A stretch of DNA of 47,430 bases from Pseudomonas citronellolis (GCF_029335315.1 NZ_JARJLT010000208.1:1-47430), one strand, 5' to 3'. Numbered from the stretch's first letter, positions 14,203 to 23,571 are shown. Numbers and translations are program-made. Notes: a model not told the origin generated them from the letters alone.

Positions 14203-14919
14203 ATGCGCGACGAAGCGCTACCGACGGTGACGGCGATCTGCCGGGCGCTGCTGGAACAGATCGACAGCGGGTTGCTGCCCGCGGGCGGCAAGCTGCCGGC
14301 CGAGCGGCGCCTGAGCGAGCTGTTCGACACCACGCGCATCACCCTGCGCGAGGCGCTGACGCAGCTGGAGTCGCGCGGCCTGATCTATCGCGAGGAGCGC
14401 CGTGGCTGGTATGTGTCGCCGCCGCGGCTGCTGTACAACCCGTTGGTGCGCAGTCACTTCCACGCCATGGTCGCGGGCCAGGACCGCCTGCCGGCCACCG
14501 AAGCGCTGTCGGCGCGGCAGGTGCCGGCGAGCCCGGCGATCTGCGCGCACCTGGAGCTGCCCGCGCTGTCCAGCGTCTACCAGATCCGCCGCGCGCGACG
14601 GGTGGACGGGCGCCTGGTGCTGTACGTCGAGCACTACCTGAACCCGGCGTACTTCCCCGGCATCCTCGACTGCGACCTGCGCCAGTCGCTGACCGATCTC
14701 TACTCCAGCCGCTACGACATCCGCTACGGCCGGGTGCGCTTCGATATGGTTCCCACGGCGCTGCACGGCGAAGCGGCCAGCGCGCTGCGGGTGGCCGAGG
14801 GCAGCCCGGCGCTGCGCATCACCCGGATCAACCGTGACCAGCACGGGCGGGTGATCGACTGCGACCTGGAGTTCTGGCGGCACGATGCCATCCACGTGAG
14901 CGTGGAAGTGCCGGAGTGA
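14203..14919 (+). CDS. GntR-family regulator, HutC/UTRA subfamily
   Basis: A 238-residue transcription factor. Residues about 8-75 are the GntR winged helix (GGKLPAERRLSELFDTTRIT, then LREALTQLESRGLIYREERRG). Residues about 95-230 form a UTRA ligand-binding domain (SVYQIRRARRVDGRLVLYVE and ALRITRINRDQHGRVIDCDLEFW). The ATG at 14203 follows AAAGGAG. The gene diverges from the ABC/HAD operon across a palindrome-rich gap, so it very likely controls that operon and itself in response to the imported compound or a derivative. It resembles PhnR-like regulators, but the effector is unknown. Confidence 0.93.
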   Translation: MRDEALPTVTAICRALLEQIDSGLLPAGGKLPAERRLSELFDTTRITLREALTQLESRGLIYREERRGWYVSPPRLLYNPLVRSHFHAMVAGQDRLPATEALSARQVPASPAICAHLELPALSSVYQIRRARRVDGRLVLYVEHYLNPAYFPGILDCDLRQSLTDLYSSRYDIRYGRVRFDMVPTALHGEAASALRVAEGSPALRITRINRDQHGRVIDCDLEFWRHDAIHVSVEVPE

Positions 14920-14929
14920 GGGGGCTTTT

Positions 14930-14953
14930 GTAGGAGCGGGCAAGCCCGCTCCT
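14930..14953. repeat. Single GTAGGAGCGGGC palindrome (REP-like)
   Basis: GTAG head followed by AGGAGCGGGC-AA-GCCCGCTCCT, a perfect 10-bp stem with a 2-base loop. It lies between convergent gntR and the aminopeptidase gene and may also act as a terminator. Confidence 0.75.
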
Positions 14954-14970
14954 GCGGGGCCTGCGTAGCG

Positions 14971-16260
14971 TCAGGGCAGCTCGGCGCTGTCGTAGAAGGC
15001 GCTGAGCACCTTGGCCAGGTAGCGCAGGTCCTGGCTGCCGGCGAGTTCGCGGATGCTGTGCATGGCGAAGGTCGGCAGGCCGATGTCGACGGTGCGCACG
15101 CCCAGCTGGCTGGCGGTGAGCGGGCCGATGGTGGAGCCGCAACCCATGTCGCTGCGGGTCACGAAACTCTGCACCGGCACTTCGTTTTCCAGGCACAGGT
15201 GGCGGAAGAAGCCGGCGGTTTCGCTGCTGGTGGCGTAGCGCTGGTTGCTGTTGACCTTGATCACCGGGCCGCCGTTGAGCAGCGGGCCATGGTTGCCGTC
15301 GTGCTTGTCGGCGTAGTTCGGGTGCACGCCGTGGGCGTTGTCGGCGGAGACCAGCAGCGAGCGCTGGATCACCCGCACGAAGGCGTCGCCGTCGGGCAGC
15401 AGGCGGCGCAGCACTTGCTCCAGGAACGGGCCATCGGCGCCGCAGGCGGAGCAGGAACCGACTTCCTCGTGGTCGGTGCAGACCAGCACCGCGCTCTGCT
15501 CGTCGCCGCTGGTCAGCAGCGCTTCCAGGCCGGCGTAGCAGGACAGCAGGTTGTCCAGGCGGGCACCGGCGATGAATTCGCCGCCCAGGCCTACAACCGC
15601 CGCGCGCTGGGTGTCGTAGAAGCTCAGTTCATAGTCGAGGATGGCGTCGGCGATGATGCCGTGCTCGTGCTGCAGCTGTTCGCCGAGCAGGTCGCGGAAG
15701 TCGCGGCTCTCGCCGGCGGCCAGCTGCGCGAGGATCGGCGGCAGCTCGGTCTGGGCGTTGATCGCCCAGCCCATGTTGGCCTCGCGGTTGAGGTGGATGG
15801 CCAGGTTGGGGATCACCGCGATCGGCGCGCGGAAGTCGACCAGGCGGCTCTCGACCTTGCCCGCCAGGCGGAAGGTGACGCGCCCGGCCAGCGACAGGTC
15901 GCGGTCGAACCAGGGCGCGAACAGGGCGCCGCCGTAGACTTCGACGCCCAGTTGCCAGTAGCCCTTGCGTGCCAGTTCCGGGTTCGGCTTGACCCGCAGG
16001 CAGGGGCTGTCGGTGTGCGCGCCGACCAGGCGCAGGCCTTGTTCCAGCGGGCTGTCGTTGCCCAGCTTGAAGGCGATCAGCGAGGAGTCGTTGCGGGTCA
16101 CGTAGTAGCGGCCGCCAGCTTCGGTGCGCCAGGCGTCGCGCTCGTCGAGGCGCTGGTAGCCGGCCTCTTCCAGGCGACGGGCGAGGCTGGTGGTGGCGTG
16201 GAAGGGCGTCGGCGAGGCCGCGAGGAAGTCGATCAGGCCCTGGTTGAGATCTGCGCGCAT
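14971..16260 (-). CDS. apeB: M18-family aminopeptidase
   Basis: A 429-residue cytosolic metallo-aminopeptidase (aspartyl aminopeptidase family), expected to remove N-terminal residues from peptides as a large oligomer with two metal ions. Metal-site motifs are present: [14 protein letters not shown] (His82, Asp84), [22 protein letters not shown], and GCGSTIGP near the C-terminus. The length is usual for the family. It is a single gene between GTAG-type repeats, with no clear partner. Pseudomonas homologues are called apeB. Confidence 0.95.
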   Translation of the reverse strand: MRADLNQGLIDFLAASPTPFHATTSLARRLEEAGYQRLDERDAWRTEAGGRYYVTRNDSSLIAFKLGNDSPLEQGLRLVGAHTDSPCLRVKPNPELARKGYWQLGVEVYGGALFAPWFDRDLSLAGRVTFRLAGKVESRLVDFRAPIAVIPNLAIHLNREANMGWAINAQTELPPILAQLAAGESRDFRDLLGEQLQHEHGIIADAILDYELSFYDTQRAAVVGLGGEFIAGARLDNLLSCYAGLEALLTSGDEQSAVLVCTDHEEVGSCSACGADGPFLEQVLRRLLPDGDAFVRVIQRSLLVSADNAHGVHPNYADKHDGNHGPLLNGGPVIKVNSNQRYATSSETAGFFRHLCLENEVPVQSFVTRSDMGCGSTIGPLTASQLGVRTVDIGLPTFAMHSIRELAGSQDLRYLAKVLSAFYDSAELP

Positions 16261-16396
16261 GGGAAACTCCGGACAACGATGGGCGGAAGTTTATCGCAAA
16301 TGGTGACCGTGGCGGACGGTGCCAATGCCCGGACCTTCCGTGGGCGGGATTCATCACGGACGCCGTCCGCGATTCGCGCGCAGGGGAGCCAGATCT

Positions 16397-16491
16397 GTAG
16401 GGCGCATAACCGTTCGCGGTTATCCGCCGTCGGCTGGAACACCGCTGCCCGGGGCGATGGCGGATAACGCCGTAGGCGTTATGCGCCCTAC
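16397..16491. repeat. Paired palindrome, GTAGGGCGCATAAC family (REPIN-like)
   Basis: A 95-base element that starts GTAGGGCGCATAACCG and ends GTTATGCGCCCTAC. Its left module carries AACCGTTCGCGGTT; its right module carries AACGCCGTAGGCGTT. The two modules face each other and the element as a whole can fold into one long hairpin. It lies between apeB and the pseudouridine synthase gene, close to the stop of the latter. Confidence 0.85.
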
Positions 16492-16506
16492 ACCTTTGGC
16501 AAAAGG

Positions 16507-17142
16507 TCAGAACGGTGCGGGAGACTCGAAGCGCAGGCGCTCGCCGCTCTGCGGGTGGGTCAGGCACAGCAGGCTGGCGTGCAGGCACAGGCGGTCGCGC
16601 AGGGCCAGGCCTTCGCCCTCGGCGTAGAGGCGATCGCCGAGCAGCGCGTGGCCGATGGCGAGCATGTGTACGCGTAACTGGTGCGAGCGGCCGGTGATCG
16701 GCGTCAGCTCCACCCGGGCGTATTTCCCGCAGCGCTCCAGCACGCGCCAGAAGGTCAGGGCGTGGCGACCCTGCTCATGGTCGACGATGTGTCGCGGCTT
16801 GTTCTCCGGGTCGTAGCGCAGCGGCAGTTCGATGCGCCCGCTGTCGCGTTCCGGTTCGCCCCAGCACAGCGCGGTGTAGGCCTTCTCGGTCTCGCGGTCG
16901 TGGAACTGCCGGGACAGCTCGCGATGGCTGTCGGCGTCGCGGGCCAGGACGATCAGGCCGGACGTCTCCCAGTCCAGGCGGTGGACGATGCGCGCTTCCG
17001 GGTAGCCGTTTTCCTGCAGACGGGTGACCAGGCAATCCTTGTTGTCTTCGGCGCGGCCGGGCACCGAAAGCAGCAGGGTGGGCTTGTTCACCACCAGCAG
17101 GGCGGCGTCCTGGTGGACGATCTGGATGTTCGACAGCGGCAT
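16507..17142 (-). CDS. rluA: RluA-family RNA pseudouridine synthase
   Basis: A 211-residue enzyme that converts uridine to pseudouridine in RNA; the RluA subtype modifies 23S rRNA and some tRNAs. The catalytic motif IVHRLDWETSGL contains the nucleophile Asp57. Other family motifs are VVNKP, EKAYTALCWG and GRSHQLRVHMLAIGHALLGD. There is no N-terminal S4 domain, in keeping with RluA rather than RluC/D. The length fits RluA. The gene follows minCDE on the same strand but is separated by a strong palindrome. The precise RNA target is not determined. Confidence 0.92.
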   Translation of the reverse strand: MPLSNIQIVHQDAALLVVNKPTLLLSVPGRAEDNKDCLVTRLQENGYPEARIVHRLDWETSGLIVLARDADSHRELSRQFHDRETEKAYTALCWGEPERDSGRIELPLRYDPENKPRHIVDHEQGRHALTFWRVLERCGKYARVELTPITGRSHQLRVHMLAIGHALLGDRLYAEGEGLALRDRLCLHASLLCLTHPQSGERLRFESPAPF

Positions 17143-17168
17143 GGTTTGCGACCCGAGAATAGAAACGA

Positions 17169-17192
17169 CTGCGGCGGCCTAGGCCGCCGCAG
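17169..17192 (-). terminator. Palindrome/terminator after minE
   Basis: A perfect 24-base palindrome, CTGCGGCGGCCT followed by AGGCCGCCGCAG. On the minus strand it is followed by TCGTTTCTATTCT. It likely ends the minCDE transcript and shields rluA. Confidence 0.6.
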
Positions 17193-17207
17193 GGTACCCC
17201 GGCGAAC

Positions 17208-17462
17208 TCAGCGTTCGGGCAGGGTGATGTTGAGCTCCAGGATAGAGCAGCTGCCCTGGTTGGCCAGTTCCACCTGGACCTGTTCCTGGTCGATAGGCAC
17301 GTACTTGCGGATGACTTCCAGCAGGTCTTTCTGCAGCTGCGGGAGGTAATCCGGTTGCGAGCGATTGCCGCGCTCGTGGGCGACTATGATCTGGAGTCTT
17401 TCCTTCGCGATGGAGGCGCTGTTCGGCGCTTTCCGGCTGCGAAAGAAGTCTAAAAGGCTCAT
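17208..17462 (-). CDS. minE: Cell division topological specificity factor MinE
   Basis: An 84-residue protein that stimulates MinD ATPase and drives pole-to-pole oscillation of MinCD. The N-terminal membrane-targeting helix reads [11 protein letters not shown]; the anti-MinCD region is [17 protein letters not shown]; the C-terminal dimer domain includes [14 protein letters not shown]. The ATG overlaps the minD stop by four bases (ATGA), so the two are coupled. Length and order are standard. Confidence 0.98.
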   Translation of the reverse strand: MSLLDFFRSRKAPNSASIAKERLQIIVAHERGNRSQPDYLPQLQKDLLEVIRKYVPIDQEQVQVELANQGSCSILELNITLPER

Positions 17463-18274
17463 TCACGTCCTCCGAACAGTCGTTGCAGGAATCCTTTCTT
17501 CTGCACATCGAGGAATCGATGTGGCATCTCTTTGCCCAGCAGACGGTCGACAGCGTCGCTGTAGGCCTGGCCTGCGTCGCTCTGCTCGTCGAGGATGACC
17601 GGCACGCCCTGGTTCGAAGCCTTGAGCACGGCTTGCGACTCGGGGATCACGCCGAGCAGGCGGATCGCCAGGATTTCCTCGACGTCTTCCACGCCGAGCA
17701 TCTCGCCCTTGGTGACGCGCTCGGGGTTGTAGCGGGTCAGCAGCAGGTGTTCCTTGATCGGCTCCTCGCCTTTCTCGGAGCGCGCCGACTTGCTGGCCAG
17801 CAGGCCGAGCATGCGGTCGGAGTCACGCACGGAGGAGACTTCCGGGTTGGTCACGACGATCGCCTCGTCGGCGAAGTACATGGCCAGGTGGGCGCCTTTC
17901 TCGATGCCCGCCGGGGAGTCGCAGATGATGTATTCGAAACTCTGCTTGAGCTCTTCCATGACCTTGCCGACGCCTTCCTGGGTCAGCGCGTCCTTGTCAC
18001 GGGTCTGGCTGGCGGCCAGGACGAACAGGTTCTCGAGGCGCTTGTCCTTGATCAGGGCCTGGGTCAGGGAGGCTTCGCCGTTGATGACGTTGACGAAGTC
18101 GTAAACCACGCGGCGTTCGCAGCCCATGATCAGGTCGAGGTTACGCAGGCCCACGTCGAAGTCGACGATGACAGTCTTGTGGCCGCGCAGGGCCAGGCCG
18201 GTACCGATGGCGGCACTGGTGGTGGTTTTACCGACGCCACCCTTACCGGAAGTGACTACGAGGATCTTGGCCAA
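17459..18274 (-). CDS. minD: Septum-site-determining ATPase MinD
   Basis: A 271-residue membrane-binding ATPase that recruits MinC to the membrane and oscillates with MinE to keep the Z-ring at midcell. The deviant Walker A is GKGGVGKTT (residues 10-18), with [12 protein letters not shown] as the switch II/Walker B region. The C-terminal membrane-targeting helix is [13 protein letters not shown] (259-271). It lies 60 bases after minC and overlaps minE. Confidence 0.98.
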   Translation of the reverse strand: MAKILVVTSGKGGVGKTTTSAAIGTGLALRGHKTVIVDFDVGLRNLDLIMGCERRVVYDFVNVINGEASLTQALIKDKRLENLFVLAASQTRDKDALTQEGVGKVMEELKQSFEYIICDSPAGIEKGAHLAMYFADEAIVVTNPEVSSVRDSDRMLGLLASKSARSEKGEEPIKEHLLLTRYNPERVTKGEMLGVEDVEEILAIRLLGVIPESQAVLKASNQGVPVILDEQSDAGQAYSDAVDRLLGKEMPHRFLDVQKKGFLQRLFGGRE

Positions 18275-18334
18275 GGTGATTCACCCCAATGAAAAACGAA
18301 GAATTCAGGTCCCTGAAATTCGCGGCAGTATCCG

Positions 18335-19234
18335 TTAAAGGCGGGTGATGTTCAACACGTCTCCCGACAGGCTGACGTGCACCGCCTGACCCCATTGCGG
18401 ACTGCGCCTAAGGTCTTCTGCAACCTTGTAATTTCCAGCGATGGAGACCAGTTCGGCGCCCAGTTGCTGGCAGAAGATGCGTGCGCTGGTGTCGCCCTTG
18501 ACACCCGCCAGGGCACGGCCGCGCATCGGACCGTATACGTGGATGTTGCCGTCGGCGAGAAGTTCCGCGCCGGGGCTCACCGGGGCGAGCACGATGAGGT
18601 CGCCACCGGCGGCGTAGATCTGCACGCCGCCGCGTACCGGGGCGGTCACCAGCTTGGTCGGGCGAACCACCGGGGCCGGCGGCTCGGCGGGCTTCTCCGG
18701 TTCCTTTTCAGCGGCCGCTTCGGGCGCCGCCGGTTCGTCCTTGGCGGCTTCGGCTTGCTCTTTGGCCGCTTCGGCCGGGGCGTTCTGCTCGATGGCCTTT
18801 TCGACCACCGGTCCCGCCAGCTTCTCGCTGCGCGGACGACGGACTATGCCGTCGGTCGGCGGGCTGCCGGCGTCCTTGGGCTCCAGCGGGCGCTCGCGCG
18901 AGCCGGAGGGCGGCAGCACGGGGATGTCCAGCATGGTCGCCAGGCGCAGGTCTTCCTCGCGGTTGGCACGGATGGCCAGGGTGCGCAGGCCGTGGCGGCG
19001 GCAGATGTGCAGCACGCCTTGCAGGTCGAGCTGGCCTTCGCCGTCGGGCAGCTTGTCCAGCGCCAGCACCAGGGGCGTGTCGCGGAAGAAGTTGGGAGCC
19101 TGGGCGACCTTGTCCGCGAGCTGCCGGTCCAGACGCGGCAGGTCGTTGTGCGCCAGTTCCAGCACGGTGACGGCGAGCATGCTGCCCTTTAGCTGGAATA
19201 CGGGATCTTGGTCGAGAAGGTCGGCTTGGCTCAT
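18335..19234 (-). CDS. minC: Septum inhibitor MinC with an unusually long linker
   Basis: A 299-residue FtsZ antagonist. The N-terminal domain (about 1-106) has [20 protein letters not shown]. The C-terminal beta-helix (about 190-299) has [20 protein letters not shown] and [16 protein letters not shown], which bind MinD and FtsZ tails. E. coli MinC is 231 residues; the extra length here is an Ala/Glu/Pro/Lys-rich linker at about 150-190 ([20 protein letters not shown]). The gene is preceded by a good promoter and heads minCDE. Confidence 0.97.
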   Translation of the reverse strand: MSQADLLDQDPVFQLKGSMLAVTVLELAHNDLPRLDRQLADKVAQAPNFFRDTPLVLALDKLPDGEGQLDLQGVLHICRRHGLRTLAIRANREEDLRLATMLDIPVLPPSGSRERPLEPKDAGSPPTDGIVRRPRSEKLAGPVVEKAIEQNAPAEAAKEQAEAAKDEPAAPEAAAEKEPEKPAEPPAPVVRPTKLVTAPVRGGVQIYAAGGDLIVLAPVSPGAELLADGNIHVYGPMRGRALAGVKGDTSARIFCQQLGAELVSIAGNYKVAEDLRRSPQWGQAVHVSLSGDVLNITRL

Positions 19235-19263
19235 GGTCGCACTGCATCACTAAATGGCCTCGA

Positions 19264-19292
19264 CTTATAGCGGACCGGTCCGACGCCCGCAA
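19264..19292 (-). promoter_or_regulatory. Sigma-70 promoter of minCDE
   Basis: On the minus strand TTGCGG (19292-19287) and TATAAG (19269-19264) are spaced by exactly 17 bases. The start of transcription would be about 25 bases before the minC ATG at 19234. Confidence 0.6.
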
Positions 19293-19378
19293 GCCTGGCG
19301 CGGCGCCACCTGCAAGGCGCGCAAAGCGGGCCGCTCGCGCTAGAATGCCGGTCTTTGCCCGAAGACCCGGAATCGTTC

Positions 19379-20308
19379 ATGGACCGTCCCCGTTTCAGCA
19401 CCGCCTTCCTCCATCCGCGCTACTGGCTCCTGTGGCTGGGCCTGGGCGCGCTGTGGCTGGTGGTGCAGCTGCCCTATCCGATCCTGCTGCGCCTGGGCCG
19501 CGCGCTGGGCGCATTGATGTACCGGGTGGTCGGCGGGCGCCGGGCGATCGCCGCGCGTAACCTGGAGCTGTGCTTCCCGGAGCTCTCCGCCGCCGAGCGC
19601 AAGCGCCTGCTCAAGGCCAACTTCGCCTCCACCGGCATCGCCTTCTTCGAGATGGCCATGAGCTGGTGGTGGCCGAAGGCGCGCCTGGCCAGGCTGGCCC
19701 ACATCGAAGGCCTGGAACACCTGCGCCAGGCCCAGGCCGAGGGCAAGGGCGTGATCCTCATGGCCATGCACTTCACCACCCTGGAGATCGGCGCCGCGCT
19801 GCTGGGCCAGGTGCAGACCATCGACGGCATGTACCGCGAGCACGACAACCCGGTGTTCGACTTCGTCCAGCGCAGCGGCCGCGAGCGGCACAACGCCGAC
19901 GCCAGCGCCATCGAGCGCGAGGACGTGCGCGCGATGCTCAAGGTGCTGCGCGCCGGCCGCGCCATCTGGTACGCGCCGGACCAGGACTACGGCGCCAAGC
20001 AGAGCCTGTTCGTGCCACTGTTCGGCATTCCCGCCGCCACCGTCACCGCCACCACCAAGTTCGCCCGCCTGGGCCGCGCGCTGGTGATGCCGTTCACCCA
20101 GACGCGCCTGGCCGACGGCTCCGGCTACCGCCTGGTGATCCACCCGCCGCTGCAGGACTTCCCCGGCGAAAGCGAGGAGGCCGACTGCCTGCGCATCAAC
20201 CAGTGGGTGGAAGCGGAGATCCGCAACCAGCCGGAGCAGTACCTCTGGGCCCACCGCCGGTTCAAGAGCCGCCCGCAAGGCGAACCCAAGCTTTACGCCA
20301 AGCGCTGA
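19379..20308 (+). CDS. lpxL: Lipid A biosynthesis lauroyl acyltransferase (LpxL/HtrB family)
   Basis: A 309-residue inner-membrane acyltransferase that adds a secondary acyl chain to the lipid A precursor. After a short basic start (MDRPRFSTAFLHPRYW) there is one membrane segment (LLWLGLGALWLVVQLPYPILL). The catalytic HX4E motif is HFTTLE in GVILMAMHFTTLEIG (near residue 130). The later AIWYAPDQDYG and FVPLFGIPAATVTATTKFARL are family hallmarks. The start at 19379 is preferred over 19355 because it fits known N-termini. A TAGAAT lies at 19341-19346 but no clear -35 box. The patatin gene follows after 61 bases and may be co-transcribed. Pseudomonads have more than one LpxL paralogue, so the exact acyl position is uncertain. 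Confidence 0.93.
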   Translation: MDRPRFSTAFLHPRYWLLWLGLGALWLVVQLPYPILLRLGRALGALMYRVVGGRRAIAARNLELCFPELSAAERKRLLKANFASTGIAFFEMAMSWWWPKARLARLAHIEGLEHLRQAQAEGKGVILMAMHFTTLEIGAALLGQVQTIDGMYREHDNPVFDFVQRSGRERHNADASAIEREDVRAMLKVLRAGRAIWYAPDQDYGAKQSLFVPLFGIPAATVTATTKFARLGRALVMPFTQTRLADGSGYRLVIHPPLQDFPGESEEADCLRINQWVEAEIRNQPEQYLWAHRRFKSRPQGEPKLYAKR

Positions 20309-20369
20309 GCTTTACCGCGGCGGGCGCCGCTGCATACTGTGAGGGCAGGACGCATCCAGGACTCCAGCC

Positions 20370-21566
20370 GTGACTGAATCCGCCGAACAGCCCACCACGC
20401 CCTACAAGCCCCGCGCCGTCACCGGCCTGATCCTTTCCGGCGGCGGCGCCCGCGCCGCCTACCAGGTCGGGGTGCTGGCGGCCATCGCCGAGCTGCTGCC
20501 GGAAGGCTCGGCCAATCCCTTTCCGGTGATCGTCGGCACCTCCGCCGGCGCCATCAACGCCGTGGGCCTGGCCTGTGGCGCGCTGTCGTTCCGCGAGGCG
20601 ATCCACAGCCTGACGCGGGTGTGGAAGGGCTTCCACACCGGCCAGGTGTACCGCGCCGACCTGCTCGGCGTCTGTGGCCAGGCCTTGCGCTTCCTCGGCC
20701 ACAGCCTGCTGGGCCTGGGCCGGCGCAAGCCGGTGGCGCTGCTCGACAGCCGCCCGTTGAGCCACCTGCTGGCGCGCGAGATGGATTTCTCCGGCATCAG
20801 CGCGGCCCTGCAGCAACGCCAGCTGCGGGCCGTGGCGGTGACCGCGTTCGGCTACGGCTCGGGGCAGGCGGTGACCTTCTACCAGGGCCGTGCCACCATC
20901 GAACCCTGGCTGCGCCATCGGCGCATCGGTACGCCCACGCGGCTGCAACTGGAACACCTGCTGGCCAGTTCGGCGATCCCGCTGCTGTTCGCCCCGGTGC
21001 GCATCCAGCGCGAGTATTTCGGCGACGGCGCGGTGCGCCAGCAGGCGCCGATCAGCCCGGCGCTGCACCTGGGCGCCAACCGCGTGCTGGTGATCGGCGT
21101 CAGCGACAACCCGGCGCACCCGGTGGCCAACGCCGGCGTCGCCGCTACCCACGGCGAGCGCCCGCCGAGCCTGGCGCAGATGGGCATCCACTTGCTCAAC
21201 GGGACGTTCATCGACAGCCTGGAGGGTGATATCGAGGTGCTGCAGCGTATCAACCACCTGGGTGCGCTGGTGCCGGAAGAACGCCGCCGCCAGGAGCCGG
21301 GGTTGCGCGAGGTGGAGGTGTTGCTGGTGTCGCCGTCGCGGCCGCTGGACGAGATCGCCGCCCGGCATCGCAAGGAGCTGCCCTGGGCGGTGCGCCTGTT
21401 CCTGCGTGGCCCTGGCGCGACGCGGGCGAGCGGGGCGGGGGTGCTGAGCTACCTGCTGTTCGAGCAGGGCTACTGCCACGAGCTGATCCGCCTGGGCTAC
21501 AAGGACGCGATGGACAAGCGCGGGGAGTTGGTGCGCTTCCTCGGCCTGGAGGAGCGCAGCCTGTAG
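20370..21566 (+). CDS. Patatin-like phospholipase
   Basis: A 398-residue protein starting at GTG 20370 (VTESAEQPTTPYKPRAV). The patatin fold has an oxyanion loop GGGARAAYQVG (about 25), the nucleophile elbow GTSAGAINA (GxSxG, about 58) and the Asp of the Ser-Asp dyad in YFGDGAVRQQAP (DGA/G motif, about 215). No signal peptide is visible, so it probably acts on the cytosolic face of membranes on phospholipids or lysophospholipids. Its place right after the lipid A acyltransferase gene suggests a role in envelope lipid turnover, but this is inference. Confidence 0.9.
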   Translation: MTESAEQPTTPYKPRAVTGLILSGGGARAAYQVGVLAAIAELLPEGSANPFPVIVGTSAGAINAVGLACGALSFREAIHSLTRVWKGFHTGQVYRADLLGVCGQALRFLGHSLLGLGRRKPVALLDSRPLSHLLAREMDFSGISAALQQRQLRAVAVTAFGYGSGQAVTFYQGRATIEPWLRHRRIGTPTRLQLEHLLASSAIPLLFAPVRIQREYFGDGAVRQQAPISPALHLGANRVLVIGVSDNPAHPVANAGVAATHGERPPSLAQMGIHLLNGTFIDSLEGDIEVLQRINHLGALVPEERRRQEPGLREVEVLLVSPSRPLDEIAARHRKELPWAVRLFLRGPGATRASGAGVLSYLLFEQGYCHELIRLGYKDAMDKRGELVRFLGLEERSL

Positions 21567-21609
21567 GGGCGGGCCATGCCCGCGATTCGCGCGCATGGCG
21601 CGCTCCTAC
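21563..21609. repeat. REP-like pair (GTAGGAGCG family, heads outward)
   Basis: Begins GTAGGGGCGGGCCATGCCCG and ends CATGGCGCGCTCCTAC: two palindromes in inverted orientation with GTAG/CTAC at the outer ends, a REPIN layout. It starts inside the last codon of the patatin gene. Confidence 0.8.
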
Positions 21610-21649
21610 GGGCCGGGGGCAGCCGTCGGGCACCGGTGCCCTGGCCTGC

Positions 21650-21746
21650 GGCGGATAACCGCGAACGGTTATCCCCCTACGTTTCCCTGGAAGCGTGGAT
21701 GTGGGGCAGCGCGTAGGGCGCATAACGCCAACGGCGTTATCCGCCG
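21650..21746. repeat. Paired palindrome, GTAGGGCGCATAAC family, inside-out arrangement
   Basis: The modules seen at 16397-16491 are present here as GGCGGATAACCGCGAACGG...CCCCTAC followed by GTAGGGCGCATAACGCC...TTATCCGCC, so the GTAG heads point to the middle rather than the ends. It lies between the convergent patatin and pirin genes. Confidence 0.8.
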
Positions 21747-21771
21747 TTGACGTTGACTACGGGGGGCGAGG

Positions 21772-22629
21772 TCAGACCGCCAGCACGCCGTCGCGGTAGT
21801 CGCGCAGCGCCTGTTCGATCTCGTCGCGGCTGTTCATCACGAACGGCCCGTATTGCACGATCGGCTCGTTCAGCGGCTTGCCGGCCAGCACCAGCACGCG
21901 GGCGCCGTTGGCGCTCGCCAGTCGCACCGCGTCGCCTTCGCCCAGGCGGGCCAGGCGGTTGGTGCCGACTTCGCCGCCGCGCTCGGCTTCCACTTGCAGC
22001 GCGCCTTCGTAGACGTACAGCAGCACGCGGTGGCTGCGTGGCAGGGCCAGGTGGAGGGCGGCACCGGCGGGCAGTTTCAGGTCGTAGTACTGCGGCTCGG
22101 TGTCCGGGCGCTGCACGGCGCCTTCCACCACGCTCCGGCCATCGTCGAAGCGGCCGGCGATCACCGTCACCTCGACGCCGTCGGCGGTGGTCAGGCGCGG
22201 CACGTCGGCCGGCTCGATGTCGCGGTAACCGGCAGCGCCCAGTTTGCTCTTGGCCGGCAGGTTCAGCCACAGCTGGAAGCCGCGCATGGCGCCTTCCACC
22301 TGTTCCGGCATTTCGCTGTGGATGATGCCGTGGGCGGCAGTCATCCACTGTACGCCGCCGGGCTTGAGCAGGCCTTCGTTGCCCAGGTGGTCGCGGTGGC
22401 GCATGCGCCCCTCGAGCATGTAGGTGACCGTCTCGAAGCCGCGGTGCGGGTGGTCGGGGAAGCCGCCGATGTAGTCGTCGGGGTTCTGCGTGTCGAACTG
22501 GTCGAGCATCAGGAACGGGTCGAAACGTTCCAGGCCCGGGCCGCCGATCACGCGGGTCAGGCGCACGCCGGCGCCATCGGAGGCGGGGCGGCCGATGTTC
22601 AGGTCGATCAGGTTGCGCAGCTGGGTCAT
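21772..22629 (-). CDS. Pirin family protein
   Basis: A 285-residue bicupin. The N-terminal cupin holds the metal ligands in DHPHRGFETVTYMLEGRMRH and AAHGIIHSE, the usual His/His/His/Glu set. Bacterial pirins have been shown to act as quercetin dioxygenases or to bind metabolic enzymes; the role here is unknown. The C-terminal cupin (about 160-285) contains HLALPRSHRVLLYVYEGAL. It lies 111 bases downstream of the MlaA-type gene on the same strand and may share its transcript. Confidence 0.93.
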   Translation of the reverse strand: MTQLRNLIDLNIGRPASDGAGVRLTRVIGGPGLERFDPFLMLDQFDTQNPDDYIGGFPDHPHRGFETVTYMLEGRMRHRDHLGNEGLLKPGGVQWMTAAHGIIHSEMPEQVEGAMRGFQLWLNLPAKSKLGAAGYRDIEPADVPRLTTADGVEVTVIAGRFDDGRSVVEGAVQRPDTEPQYYDLKLPAGAALHLALPRSHRVLLYVYEGALQVEAERGGEVGTNRLARLGEGDAVRLASANGARVLVLAGKPLNEPIVQYGPFVMNSRDEIEQALRDYRDGVLAV

Positions 22630-22740
22630 GGGGGACCTCCTCGGTCAGGCATGGAGGCTATGGTAGTCCCGGTCATTGAATGAATGGTTGCGAGTTTTGC
22701 GGGCTAATGATCGATTTATTCGATGGTTTGCCCGCCACGC

Positions 22741-23571
22741 TCATTCCCGGATCTGCAGCTTGCGCGACTCGGTATAGAAGTAGCGCAGCTTCTCGTACTC
22801 GAAGGGCGTGTTCATCTGCCCGTAGCGGAAGCTGTTGCTGTAGCGCCGGTCGATGACCTGCAGCACGGGGATTTCCCAGTGCTCGCCGCTGGCGCTGGCG
22901 ACGCCCAGGTAGTCGATCTGCTGGCCGGCGACGAAGTCGGTGACCAGGCCGCCGGTGTCGCGCAGGTTGGATGGGCCGAGCAGCGGCAGCATCAGGTAGG
23001 GGCCTTCGGGCACGCCGTAGAAGCCCAGGGTCTGGCCGAAGTCCTCGGACTGCTTCGGCAGGCCCATGCGGGTGGCCGGGTCCCACAGGCCGAGGACGCC
23101 GAAGGTGGTGTTGAACAGCAGCCGGGCGGTGGTGTTCATGGCCCGCTTGCCCTTGAACTGGGCCAGGCTGTTGAGCAGGCTCGGCACCTCGCCGATGTTG
23201 CTGAAGAAGTTGCTCACGCCGCTGCGCACGAAGCTCGGCGTGACGTACTCGTAGCCGCGCACCACGGGCAGGAACACCCATTCGTCGAAGCGGTAGTTGA
23301 AGTGGTAGACGCGGCGGTTCCACGATTCCAGGGGGTCGTAGACGTTGAGCGCGTCGAGGCTGGCGCGCTCGAACTCGCGCTGGTCCAGGCCGGGGTTGAA
23401 CTTGAGCGCGTCCAGCGGGTGCTTGAAGCCGTCGTCGTCGGGCGTCAGCTGCACCTTGCGGGCGGCGGAGGTCGGCACGCTGGGTTGCGGGCCGAGATCG
23501 CTGGCGTTGTCGGCGTGGGCCAGGCCGCAGCCCAACAGCAGGGCGAGCAGCCAGGGGGATCGGCGGGTCAT
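22741..23571 (-). CDS. MlaA/VacJ-family outer-membrane lipid asymmetry protein
   Basis: A 276-residue MlaA homologue; MlaA removes surface phospholipid from the outer leaflet and hands it to the Mla shuttle. Family stretches include DPLESWNRRVYHFNYRFDEW, VSNFFSNIGEVPSLLNSLAQ, NTTFGVLGLWDPATRMGL, EDFGQTLGFYGVPEGPYLML, and LLGPSNLRDTGG. The N-terminus (RRSPWLLALLLGCGLAHADN) has a Cys15 after LLG, a weak lipobox, so it may be a lipoprotein or a plain secreted protein. The ATG directly abuts the stop of the upstream alpha/beta-hydrolase. No other mla genes are in the window; this may be a second, specialised MlaA. Confidence 0.92.
   Translation of the reverse strand: MTRRSPWLLALLLGCGLAHADNASDLGPQPSVPTSAARKVQLTPDDDGFKHPLDALKFNPGLDQREFERASLDALNVYDPLESWNRRVYHFNYRFDEWVFLPVVRGYEYVTPSFVRSGVSNFFSNIGEVPSLLNSLAQFKGKRAMNTTARLLFNTTFGVLGLWDPATRMGLPKQSEDFGQTLGFYGVPEGPYLMLPLLGPSNLRDTGGLVTDFVAGQQIDYLGVASASGEHWEIPVLQVIDRRYSNSFRYGQMNTPFEYEKLRYFYTESRKLQIRE

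Noticed and set aside
22699-22735. GCGGGC...GCCCGC hairpin between mlaA-like and pirin genes as a terminator
   Set aside because: The outer arms are far apart with internal mismatches and there is no T-run on the transcribed strand.
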